DNA of 64,000 nt from Arbacia lixula (lineage: Eukaryota; Echinodermata; Echinoidea; Arbacioida; Arbaciidae), in NCBI GenBank assembly GCA_963669155.1, contig OZ022584.1:2597224-2661223 (forward strand). Direction: 5' to 3'. Within the stretch, counting starts at the first letter, position 1. Every line of letters starts with the position of its first letter. Below the pieces are notes generated by a model. It was given only the letters and a program-made list of their open reading frames with translations. It did not search any database and was not told the DNA's origin. The translations under genes and the position numbers were made by a program. This document shows, piece after piece, positions 54,752 through 64,000 of this stretch.

Positions 54752-57700
54752 GTTTGTTATACTGTCAAGAAATATTTTTCTTCTAATTTATTTTCCATGA
54801 AAGAGCAATAGATGCAATCCAGGGAAGAAAATACAAGTTTATTTGCGGGGCAACTTTTTAAGCCTTCTTTCACCAAGCAAACACCCTAAAGTTGTTTTGT
54901 ACTTTACCTTATGAGAACATCTTGTTGGTTACAAGGGCTCTTTTGAGCTAATTGGCCCTTAGCCCCTGTGTAGTCCTTAGGCTGAGTGAATGGAATAATT
55001 CTGTCTTTTGCCTTGGGTTTTTAAAGCAATTTGTCCCTTTAAGTTTTATTTGTTTCATCCATATTGTGAAGTAGAGAGACTGACTCGTTCCTGCTCTTTT
55101 CCCTTCTTTGTTACTTATTTTTTTGCCGATTGTATTCACAGTCTTTTCAAGAGCCAAGCCTATGTTGCTTTGAATATTCACTCTAGACCTAAAGAGACCT
55201 AGACCTATCACTATTTGGTTTGACTTGGCTAACCCATCTGGGGCCTGGTGGCCTCAAGTGCTATACTAGAGCTTCTGTGAATAATGTGCTGACCGGGCTT
55301 GTCCCTTAAATTGTTGGTGAATGAAGCAGCAAGCAAGAGGCCACCAGGCCTCATCTGGCACAGTTGAGAACTCCAATGGTTGATGCAATTTAATGTATAT
55401 ATTTATATTTATATTTTATATCTGATTGTAAGCGCTGTGATACTTTTTGTGTATAGCGCAGATAAATAACCATTATTATTATTATTATAAAGAAAATGTG
55501 TAACTTTTATTCCTTCATAAAGAAAAGACTATGATTTAAAATGGTGCAGAAAGTGACATGAATGATGAAAAAATATAAATAACTGAAAAGATCAACTTAA
55601 TAATTTAAAAAACAGAATTGGAAGTTCTTATGAGCAATGTATCAGCCCAAAGTGACTGCCAATTCGGCTACACATGAGTAGCGATGCTTGAATCTCTGGA
55701 CGAGGGTCACTACCCCAGTTTTACAGCAGAAGTTTGCTAGTTTTGCAGATTTGCAGATCTTGAGGGTGGGGCAGTGCTGGCACTGGGGTGGGGCTGATAA
55801 GACCGCTGCCGAATGCCCCTATAAACTATATTGCACCATAAAAGCTCAGTTGTATGTCCCTTTAAAAAAAATAAGATTTTAATTATCGATGTCTCTGTTG
55901 AAAACCGCTAGATTGCATATTTGACTACATGTCGACATGTCTACATGTCGAATTGTCTACACTTTGAGCCAATCATTGCTCGTAATATGTGACCGTGTAG
56001 GTATTTAAATTCTCCTGTTATTTCCATTTTCAATTATTTATGACTCCAGGAAAAATAAGATATTTGAAGTACCCTAGAAGTACAGCAACCCATATATTTA
56101 TTAAATGGGCACCAATATTTAAGTTCCAAATAAAACAGTTGGCACAACCCATAAAAATTAAAAAAAAGAAAACATCTTAGAAATAGATTTTGATTTTTAA
56201 TGTATCTGTGCAAAACCACTGTTTCATATTAAAACCTAGAAGTACAATGAGTCAGTAACCCACTGATTTATTAAATGCCCACCAATAATTCAGCTCCACG
56301 GCTGTTATGAATCATAAAGTCACTTTACAGATACGATTTCTGTGTACTGTTTCTCCATACAGGACAGCAAATGCGTATTGACCACTATTTGTTACAGCTT
56401 TGACCTATTAGTAATCTTGTATTTGTATTACGACACTACATGTAGCTGTGTGCAAACAGTGTTTTGTAAAATCTTGATTCTTTTTTTACAAATATGCACA
56501 AAATAGTGTCACAAACATCCACAGATATCTACACAAGTTAAAAATACTTGCATGGCACTGTACCACTTGTGGCATTTGTGTGTCCTCTGCAATCTGATAC
56601 CACATAAAGAGTACCAGTAACTCTGGACATTGCCGTTATGTGACCTATATCTCTTGGTATATATTCTCAGAAAAATATTTTTAATCTCTTCTGAATCAGT
56701 TTAATTTGTAAAAGTTTTTATTAAAGGGATGGTTTACCCCGAAGATACATTGGTTTAAATAAAAGTAAAAACATGAAAGAAACATTAGTGAAGTTTTGAC
56801 GACAATCGGTCAAAGGAAAAGAAATTTATTAGATTTTGACATTTCAATTTTGTGATGTCTTGATGAGGTGCTCTCCCATATGTTGTGTACAATATAATTA
56901 CAGAAATTGCTCTAAACGGAATGATTTTTTCATACAGGTATGTGTGTAAAGAGTATTTCTGATGATGTATCAAATGCACAGTTACAAGGATGCATATTCT
57001 TTTGAGAAAATGCACATTTTCTAGAATTTTTTTTTTACAAAACATATGGGAGAGCACCTTGCATATGATGTAACAAAATCAAAACTTTAAGAGATCATAA
57101 CTTTCTTGCCCTTGACAGATTTTCATCAACCTTTCCACTAATATGTTTTTTTCATGTGTCTGCTTTTATTGAAACAAATATAATTTCAGGGTGAACTATC
57201 CCTTTAAGGCACATTGACTACAGCTAAGGATGCATTGTCTTGGAAAGCTTTGCATTCTTGGAAAGATGACATGATCTTTACTTTAGTGTTTTGTTTCTTG
57301 TACATGTACTTAGTTCATATGTTCCCTGGTGAGATTCACGGTACACCTTGTGGTAGTTTGTAATAGCTCTTAAAAGAGCTTCTTAGAGAGCGAGTAAGAA
57401 AGAAAAGAAAGCAGATGGAGTGGAGAGGGTAATACTAGGGTAGTTTTTCAGAGAGGATAGCTCTCAAGAGAGCTGTTAACTTGCTCCTTTGGAATAGCTC
57501 TGAGATGAGCTGCTCTGATAGCAAATGAGAAAGTGGGAGTGAGAGTATTATTTTGGAGAGATGTTAGCTCTGACGGTCTTTTCAAAGCTATTTCAAAGAA
57601 TAACTTAATATTTTTTTTAAGGACTACCACATGGTGTTCCGTGATACTCATCTTATACTTCCACCATCTCACCTGCTAACAGTGGTATGCGTACATGTTA

Positions 57701-60700
57701 ATGAAAGGCTGTACATACGGTACATGCACACTCATGTGGGAAAAAATCAGAAGATATTGATCGAAAGATTTCTTCTTACCCTTCAAAATGTTAAATTTAA
57801 CAAAAGTAGTGCAACACATAGCCACACACAATTATATTAGCTTCTTTGATGAGTCAAATCCACTGTTATTTAATTGTTCATCAGTTAGAGATTAAAAAGA
57901 TATTTCTAATTTTCCCTGACGGTAAGCAGACAATTTGTGAAGATGTATGGTGTGTCAGATTGGCCCAGACATTCGGCTGTTCAGCATGCGGCTCATAAAA
58001 ATGGGTCCGGTAATCTTAATCACTTCTATTTATTACTTTGAGTAATAAAATTTTGAATTGAAAAGATGCGGGTTATCTCATATTTGTTTAAGTTATCATG
58101 TCATCTCTGAGGATGTGGTGTCTCGTCACCTGCTCCCCCCCCCCCCAAAATGGGTTCCATCAGTCTTAATTGCTTGTATTCCCTACCTTAAAGAAATAAA
58201 ACATTGAATTAAAAAGATGGGTTTTTCCTCATTTTCGTTTACAGTAAACATGTCATCTCAGAGGATGTGGTGTCACGTCACATCAGCCCAGACTTCCGGC
58301 TGTTCACCACGCGGCTCCTCACCAAGACCAACCGCATGCCCAAGTGGGGGAGCTATATCTTTGGCTCCCACTCCCACTTCGTGTCTATCATTGAGGAGAG
58401 CGTGGTGGACCCTAAGAGGAAAACTCTGACCACGTATACCCGCAACATCGGGTACAAGAACTTCATGGTGAGTCAGCCTATTTACTAGGCCTGTTCATTA
58501 TGATGATATTCAAAGGATCAATTTGTAAAAGGTGATATTTTTTTGGGTCCCCATCCCATATGTTTTACATTTTGTCTCGGATCAACTACTGATGAACATT
58601 TCAAGAAAAATCACCCTTTACCTGTGGTTTACGAGAAGGAGTTGGGCAGAAAAATATCTCGCATGGAAACCTGATGAAGCAAATAGGAAAAGGGTAAAAG
58701 TTCATCAATAATTTCCCCTCACTGGCGCGGGCCGACTGATAGAAGGCGCGGTATGCAAACTTCACTTCCTCCTGGATTGAAGAAAATTTCACGCCCGGCT
58801 GGGCTTTCATTGCTGTTTAATGTCGACAAATAAATTGGGTTTTTACGACCAAAGTTTATGACAGACTTCATCGAGGTTCACAATTAGTTCATCCATGGGT
58901 CACCAGGAGACCCAGATTGAAAAGAGTAATACATATGTAATACATAGATCGGAATTGTAGAAGCAGGTTTGAATCAAAATGCTTTGATTCATGTACATGC
59001 TCAGATTTGTAATTACATGTATGAAACATGTGGCAGCTATTGTGATTACATCACAGAGAGTTGTCAATTTACAGTTTATGTCAGTAATACTTCAGGGCTG
59101 CAGGGCAAGGTTATCTCACTGGGAAGTTCAGCGCTCCAGATGATAAAATCGGCTAACCAACTTCAATACACCTTTTTCGTTACATGCAAATGTTTCAAAC
59201 AACACATTACTTCTGGTAACCCCAAAGCTTGTCTGAGCAGCATTCCCGGGGTAAATAATAGATTCAGTGTGCATTCCACCAATTGAAACTACATCACTAC
59301 ATGTAGATGCAGGTGAAAGTCACAACATGTTACTACGCACACAGTAAAGGGAAAAGTTCTGAATTCATTACAAAAACAGCTTATTGATATCAAATCATCT
59401 GGTATAGCTCAGCAAGGGCTATATTCATAAAGCCAAGCTGTTCGTTTTAAGATATGAATGACTTTAACACGCAACTGGTGACCTGTTTTCAATTATTTTG
59501 ATTACCCTCAGCAAAAATTCAAATCCCATCTTAGTAAATTAATATTATTGTTCTTAACAAGCATTTGAATATCAAATTTGATTAAGTTTGTGGGAAATTA
59601 ACTCCCACTTTGTTGCTGAACAAATTGGGGCATCTCATGTAGCACATGAACAGGTCACAAGTCGTGCGTAAGCCGTAGGTTACGAATAGCTTGATAAAAC
59701 ACCACCAGGTACATGTATGTATGTAATAGATCAGGTCAGTAGCATTCCTGTTTGATGCACTGCAATATCTGGTAATGAGCCATTTCTTCAATTATTGTTT
59801 TACATTATTTAAGAGAACTAGTTAAAATAAGCATATGGATCTTGTTTTGATTTGCATCAGCAGTTGCTATGTCGGATAAATCACTGGCAAGCATCAGCTC
59901 TTATGCTGTAAGAATTCAGACAGTTTCATGTGGAAGCTCACTAAAATCCAGAAGCTATATTCAAGAAACCTAACTAGCCTCCCGATCATTAGTTTCTAAA
60001 AATGCATGTAGCGGAATGCGTGTTAAGAGGCTTAGTGTGTGTGTGTGTGTGCACACGTGTGTGTGAGTATGCTGATTTCTTTTCTGGGGACCTACTGTAC
60101 CCCTACAAGCTTCTGCTTTTCTGTAGGTTCCACCTCATAGCTTATTATATAACTTCAGATGAATGAAATGTACACTGTAGATTAATTTGTACATTCTACA
60201 TGTAAGAATGTAATTTCATATTATCTATACACTTAATTTTATGAATACATGCGAGTATTAATTTTGTTTAATATTGCTTCGATCTCCAGATGTATGTTTC
60301 AAGTATTATTTTGTGGAAAACTTAATACATTAATTTGATTGAATAGTGAGGTTTCTTAAATATGGCCCCACGAGTCATACATGTGTGCAAGAATGGCTAC
60401 CGTAATTAGACCAAATGAAAGTACTCGGAGAAAGCTTTTCAATGATTTCTGATTTCAAGAAAATGAGATTGCCTTTAGAGGTGAGGACAATGAAAACAAG
60501 TGATTTAGCATTGTATGAGCTGAAATGTCACATGGTGGATGGTGAATGTTCCTGCAGAAATGTAATTTCTTTGTATTTTCTGTCATTACCTGCTTCTTTT
60601 TTTAGATACATTCTCAACACTCATTACTGGATTGGTATTGATCTTTTACTACATTAGATCAATTTTCTGCACAGCATTGAGAGCATGTTTTTTCACTTAA

Positions 60701-61931
60701 AACTGTTTGATTTGTTAGGCTTCAGTCATGTACTGTGTAGGCGTATGAAGGTCTGTATGTACTCTCGTATGTTGAACTTTGTTTTGATACATAACTAGTT
60801 TTAATATAATTGATAATAAGATTCTACCCACTACTCTATATCAGAAGCTAAAGCATGATTATGACTTATTATTTCATCAAAGCAGGACGATGAAAGACCC
60901 AATAAACCCAGAAAGGCAGGAAGGGGATTTGGCACGTTTTCCAAGTGCACAAATTATTTGTTCATACTGATTGCAGTGGGTCGCCCCCTCATCGTTTACC
61001 TTGTTCGTGTGCAGAATTTAATGAGTTACCACAATTGCTACAACACCCACATACCTATTTGTGCACATCTAAACATACATGAAAACAACACAGCCAAAGT
61101 AATTTAAAACCAATTTATCTCTGCTCTGTAAGATAATAAACCACTGTAGTCATTTTTTTTGTTTTGTATCCTTGATTTTCTTCCCCATTTAAAGAGAAGC
61201 TCTTGCATGTCACCTTGATAAATTCTAAGCTTCGTATTTATAATGTCTGCCCATTGTGTCAGTGGCAAGGAAAAGAAGAAATGTAAACATTCACAATGTA
61301 TCTGTAGGAGTCATGTGTTCAGTTGGGCAGATAGTATTTCACATTTTATAAGGGATTCGAATGTATCTCCATGCACTACTGTACAAAGTACCACTATTGT
61401 GATGACCCGGTACTGTAATCATTGCTCAAGAATTGGTGTTTTCATGCTTTCTCTCTCTCCCAAGAAATAGTTTGTGGTGTATGAAAGTTAATATTTCTGT
61501 TGTTTAACTCTTAATGTGCCACTTGTGCATTTGTTTACGAAACACGTTATTACATTGGAGCGGCAGTTAGTTTGGCACACAAAGGGTTAATACTTTGTGT
61601 TTTCTTTCTCTCTCCTGATAACTAGGTCTTGGAAGAGAAGTGTGTCTTCCAGCCATCTCCAGACAACAAGGATTGGACGCAGCTGGAGCGGCATATCTGG
61701 GTCTCCTCCAACATCTACGGCTTCTCCAGGGCACTCATGGCATTTGGCGTGGAGCGCTACCGTGCCAACATGGGCAAGTCCAACAAGGGCCTGCAGTACA
61801 TCATCGACAAGCTGTTTGTTCCTGAGAGACTGCCAACAGACACACTCCCCCATGAGGTGTCCAAGCTCAGGGACTCAGCTACGGCCAGGGCTAAGGGCAT
61901 GGCTGCCCAAGCAAGGGGCGTGGTGCAGTAG
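54663..61931 (+). CDS. PRELID1: PRELI/MSF1-domain mitochondrial phosphatidic acid transfer protein, PRELID1-like, complete
   Basis: Three exons (54663-54751, 58245-58467, 61626-61931) join in phase to encode 205 residues plus TAG. Seen: N-terminus MKYFSAATTFKNSWDQV, the family hallmark FWQKYPGPYSKHVISEDVV, then HISPDFRLFTTRLLTKTNRM, EESVVDPKRKTLTTYTRNIG, EEKCVFQPSPDNKDW and a C-terminal Ala/Lys/Arg helix ending ARAKGMAAQARGVVQ. RLLTKTNRMP and YPxPYSKHV fit PRELID1 better than PRELID2 or PRELID3. Known of the family: with TRIAP1 it carries phosphatidic acid from outer to inner mitochondrial membrane for cardiolipin synthesis. Human PRELID1 is 219 aa and its lysine-rich C-terminal tail is longer. 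Start chosen because MKYF aligns with human MVKYF and A lies at -3. Confidence 0.94.
55400..55494 (+). mobile_element. LINE/SINE-type 3' tail with TTA repeat
   Basis: GTAAGCGCTGTGATACTTT, then ATAGCGCAGATAAATAACC and ATTATTATTATTA. A paired GCGCT motif before an AT-rich trinucleotide repeat is typical of L2-like retroposon tails in animals. The element upstream of the tail is not recognisable. Confidence 0.5.
56725..57203. mobile_element. AGGGATAGTTCACC-family element, copy 3, TTAA-flanked
   Basis: The best preserved copy: AGGGATGGTTTACCCCGAA and TTCAGGGTGAACTATCCCT as terminal inverted repeats, each bordered by TTAA (56721-56724, 57204-57207), 479 bp. It defines the family's ends and target site. 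No ORF. Confidence 0.8.
57946..58130 (+). pseudogene. Two degenerate tandem copies of the PRELID1 exon 2 start
   Basis: Copy 1 has GGCCCAGACATTCGGCTGTT and CATGCGGCTC (cf. exon AGCCCAGACTTCCGGCTGTT and CACGCGGCTC). Copy 2 has CATGTCATCTCTGAGGATGT then GGTGTCTCGTCACCTG (cf. exon CATGTCATCTCAGAGGATGT then GGTGTCACGTCACATC). Both are followed by AAAATGGGT..CTTAAT and GAATTAAAAAGATG-like linker, so the unit is intron end plus exon start, repeated about every 130-170 bp. Confidence 0.75.
58245..58467 (+). CDS. PRELID1: PRELID1 exon 2
   Basis: Acceptor tttacAG and donor ATG|GTGAGT. It encodes (S)KHVISEDVVSRHISPDFR, then LFTTRLLTKTNRMPKW and EESVVDPKRKTLTTYTRNI. Two degenerate partial copies precede it and one inverted, internally deleted copy lies downstream of the gene. 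Confidence 0.96.
58468..61625 (+). other. PRELID1: PRELID1 intron 2
   Basis: 3.2 kb, mostly without recognisable structure. It holds a minus-oriented copy of the dispersed TGCGTAGTAA/GAATCCA family (59216-59375) and a GT microsatellite (60034-60066). No further exon was recognised. Confidence 0.55.
59216..59375. repeat. Dispersed TGCGTAGTAA / GAATCCA repeat family, minus-oriented copy
   Basis: GTAACCCCAAAGCTTGTC, GTGCATTCCACCAATTGAAA and TGTTACTACGCA are the inverse of segments at 42255-42400. Confidence 0.5.
61626..61931 (+). CDS. PRELID1: PRELID1 exon 3 (stop codon)
   Basis: Acceptor taactAG, then 101 codons and TAG: VLEEKCVFQPSPDNKDW, HIWVSSNIYGFSRALMAFGV and the C-terminal basic helix. 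It matches human VVEERCVYCVNSDNSGW and WVSSSLFGVSRAVQEFG. It is GC-richer than the surrounding intron. Confidence 0.96.
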   Translation, partial: VLEEKCVFQPSPDNKDWTQLERHIWVSSNIYGFSRALMAFGVERYRANMGKSNKGLQYIIDKLFVPERLPTDTLPHEVSKLRDSATARAKGMAAQARGVVQ

Positions 61932-62138
61932 CGGACCACAGTGTCTGCTGGACATTTAGATGCAATCTACAGGGATAGCAACTTACAGATAATTATATTA
62001 CACCGTTAGTTCAGTGATAGAACCATCGTGTGACAGCTGTCCGACAATATTATGATGTGGTGCAGTAATACAGGAAGCATTTTGGTGAGAGTTTGCAAGC
62101 AATCGACAAGGGTGGTAGCTTTCAGACAATGATTTAAC

Positions 62139-62326
62139 ATCACCTTGTACAAATTGATCCTTTGCATATCATCATAATGAACAGGCCTTGTAGATAGGCC
62201 GACTCACCATGAAGTTCTTGTAGCCGATGTTGCGGGTGTACTTGGTGTCTTGGTGAGGAGCCGCGTGGTGAACAGCCGGAAGTCTGGGCTGACGTGACGC
62301 GACACCACATCCTCTGAGGGCCATGT
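62139..62326 (-). pseudogene. Inverted, internally deleted copy of PRELID1 exon 2 and its donor flank
   Basis: Read on the minus strand it carries CAGAGGATGTGGTGTCGCGT, CAGCCCAGACTTCCGGCTGT and GGCTCCTCACCAAGAC, then jumps about 100 bp to CACCCGCAACATCGG and ACTTCATGGTGAGT, and continues about 65 bp into intron 2 sequence (GGCCTGTTCATTATGATGAT). Keeping donor and intron shows duplication at DNA level, not by retroposition. The deletion junction has ACC microhomology. Differences from the real exon are few. Confidence 0.9.
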
Positions 62327-62472
62327 TGCATATAGATTTTGAATTATTGTCATTTACCATAAATGGTAACTACCACAGCAACAGGTGCAATAATGAGAGC
62401 TTATTGACTGTTGTCATGGTAGTTACCATTGATGGTAAGTAACAATGATTAAAAACATATGCAACATAGCCC
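62321..62472. mobile_element. Foldback element adjoining the inverted exon copy
   Basis: GGCCATGTTGCATATAGATTT and TTTACCATAAATGGTAACTA are mirrored by TAGTTACCATTGATGGTAA and AAAACATATGCAACATAGCC. About 150 bp, arms about 55 bases. Confidence 0.75.
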
Positions 62473-63501
62473 CAATCTTGCAATGTATGCTCCATTGAGG
62501 CTCCATCCAATGCGTGATTCTCAGGCTGTGGCCTAACACTCGATTGCCATCACAGAATCTGCTAGAAACAGATAGGGACATGCCTTCACGCAACACTGCG
62601 TTGCCCTGCTGGACTGGGGCACATGAAAAAACAAAGAGAAGGACTCGAGGGGTGTGGTGCAGCAGCAGAGTGTGGCTGGGTTGTTTTGGAGTGGGACTTG
62701 GAGATCTCAGTTTCAAGACCAAAAGCCTGAATTCAGGAACTTTCAGATGACAGTCTTGACTCCATTCCGACTCGGTGTAAATACAGTGCTTTTATGCTCT
62801 ATACGTTTGAGTGAGGATGGTGTTTGTCCAAACCACACAATATTATGGGAAATGCAGTTTGTGCAAATCAATGGAATTGTGTTCTTACAGGATGTAGTCA
62901 CAAAGAGAAGTGTAAATTTGTTCTGAGATAGGGTGTTCCATCTGTGGACATCTTGAAACTGGTACTCTACCTGTCAGTAGCTTTGTCTTTTCTTGTCCGG
63001 TGGAGCTTTGTAGTTAGCTCTTATTACAAGATAAGACAGACTGTGGACCAAGTTTTCAAGGTGCACAGCGATATTTTCACCTCAAGTTGTGCATTGACTG
63101 TGCAAGCATAAAAGAAAATGTGTCTGAAGGACAGTGATGAAACTTTTAGATCTTAAAGGTGGAATTGTTCTTGTAATGCAGAACACTTACTGGACTAGTT
63201 GCCCAACATAGCAACATATAATATATGCTCATATAAGTGGAATACTAATAGAGTAGGAATTTTGAAGTCAGCAGAAAGAGGTATTTAGGTCTCATTTCCT
63301 TTTTTACATTGTCTATCAGCTTACTTTTAAACATTGTTGAAATATTGATAGATAAATATCAACTTAGTTATGTGAAGCACCAAAAAATATCTTTAGATGT
63401 GTATGTGTACTAAAATGGATGCGTAGAGATATTCCTGTGGATAGAAATATCTTTATAATCTTACTGACTAGTATCAATGGACCTTTTACACAAACTGTGT
63501 T

Positions 63502-63539
63502 AGTACCAGTACCAGAAGTAGATTTTTGGTACTGGTACT
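63502..63539. repeat. Perfect 13-bp hairpin
   Basis: AGTACCAGTACCA and TGGTACTGGTACT with a 12-base loop, downstream of PRELID1. Confidence 0.85.
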
Positions 63540-64000
63540 TTAAAATGGACAGGTCCACTATTTCCTCAAACTTCTTTGATGTGATAGTCTGTTTATGATA
63601 TTAATCTTAAGAGAAGACCCTTCTTTTTATCTCTGAACATAAAAGTAACTGCATAGTCCTTTTTGTTTGGTTCAGATTTTTTTTATAACAAAAATTGGTC
63701 AGACCTAAATTACAGATTGATTACGCTGGGCAGCCTATGTGTTCATATTGAGACAAACTTTACATTCGTGGACATATTTAGTCTATCTGATATTTCAATC
63801 TCAAGTCGTTGCAAGATTTCTCACTGAATCTATTTATCCTCTCTCTTGTGTGATGTCATGTAAGATCGGACTGATCAACAATCAGCTTACACAGTGGTTA
63901 AGGGGTATTCACTACCCCTTGTTTGCTGGAACTACATGCAGGTGACCCATGGCTTTGATCTACCTATGCTCATTTTTTTTTAGTCTTCTAAAGCATTATG

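Larger units (their letters stand above)
54752..58244 (+). other. PRELID1: PRELID1 intron 1
   Basis: Contains a retroposon-like tail (55400-55494), a TTAA-flanked element (56725-57203), short self-complementary AGCTCT segments (57365-57520) and two fossil copies of the start of exon 2 (57946-58130). No further exon was recognised. Confidence 0.6.
61932..64000. other. PRELID1 3' flank with inverted exon copy and hairpins
   Basis: Downstream of the stop are an inverted exon 2 copy (62139-62326), a foldback (62321-62472) and a perfect 13-bp hairpin (63502-63539). ATTAAA at 62448-62453 is a weak candidate polyadenylation signal; no AATAAA was noticed. No other gene was recognised up to the window end. 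Confidence 0.5.

Noticed and set aside
54500-54811. 103-aa ORF covering PRELID1 exon 1
   Set aside because: Its frame gives no known protein; the true reading is the frame starting MKYFSAATTF at 54663, which splices to exon 2.
1-64000. Endogenous retrovirus, LTR element or Polinton
   Set aside because: I saw no reverse transcriptase, integrase, capsid or protein-primed polymerase motifs and no long terminal direct repeats. Absence cannot be proved by eye.

Overview
This is an animal nuclear genome window, most likely from a marine invertebrate deuterostome such as an echinoderm. The taxon is inferred from AT-rich introns, very frequent TACATGTA palindromes, many small terminal-inverted-repeat elements and intron-rich conserved genes; no marker fixes the species. 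I see no prokaryotic signatures, no CRISPR, no convincing tRNA or rRNA gene and no retroviral or Polinton-like element.

Three conserved protein-coding genes can be built exon by exon with matching splice phases. (1) Plus strand, 8058-31337: the last ten coding exons (420 codons plus stop) of beta-TrCP (BTRC/FBXW11), the F-box/WD40 substrate receptor of an SCF ubiquitin ligase. The first exons (dimerisation domain and start of the F-box) lie upstream of the window. (2) Minus strand, 50449-43657: a complete seven-exon gene for the alpha subunit shared by protein farnesyltransferase and geranylgeranyltransferase I (FNTA, 330 aa). (3) Plus strand, 54663-61931: a complete three-coding-exon PRELI-domain gene most like PRELID1 (205 aa), a mitochondrial intermembrane-space phosphatidic acid carrier. 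FNTA and PRELID1 are divergent, with 4.2 kb between their start codons. BTRC and FNTA converge over a 12.3 kb stretch that holds their 3' ends and many repeats. The three genes act in unrelated pathways (protein degradation, prenylation, mitochondrial lipid transfer) and I see no functional cluster.

Non-coding sequence is dominated by non-autonomous DNA-transposon-like elements with visible ends: a Tc1/Sleeping-Beauty-like element (15410-16044), TTAA-flanked elements (41632-42087; 56725-57203), a 3-bp-target element resembling PIF/Harbinger (37851-38451) with its empty site preserved in a second copy elsewhere in the window, TA-flanked elements (3108-4011; 48518-49396, the latter carrying a nested element with 8-bp target duplication), and large foldbacks (8580-9375 and a relative at 2395-2773). 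A small ORF at 26857-27093 resembles the N-terminal part of tyrosine-recombinase (Crypton-like) proteins.

The most unusual pattern is that the edges of several coding exons, with their adjacent intron, are repeated as decayed partial copies nearby. This happens at four BTRC exons, one FNTA exon and PRELID1 exon 2, and the last also has an inverted, internally deleted copy downstream of the gene. The copies carry decoy splice sites, and one keeps an open half F-box. One BTRC intron starts with GC instead of GT.
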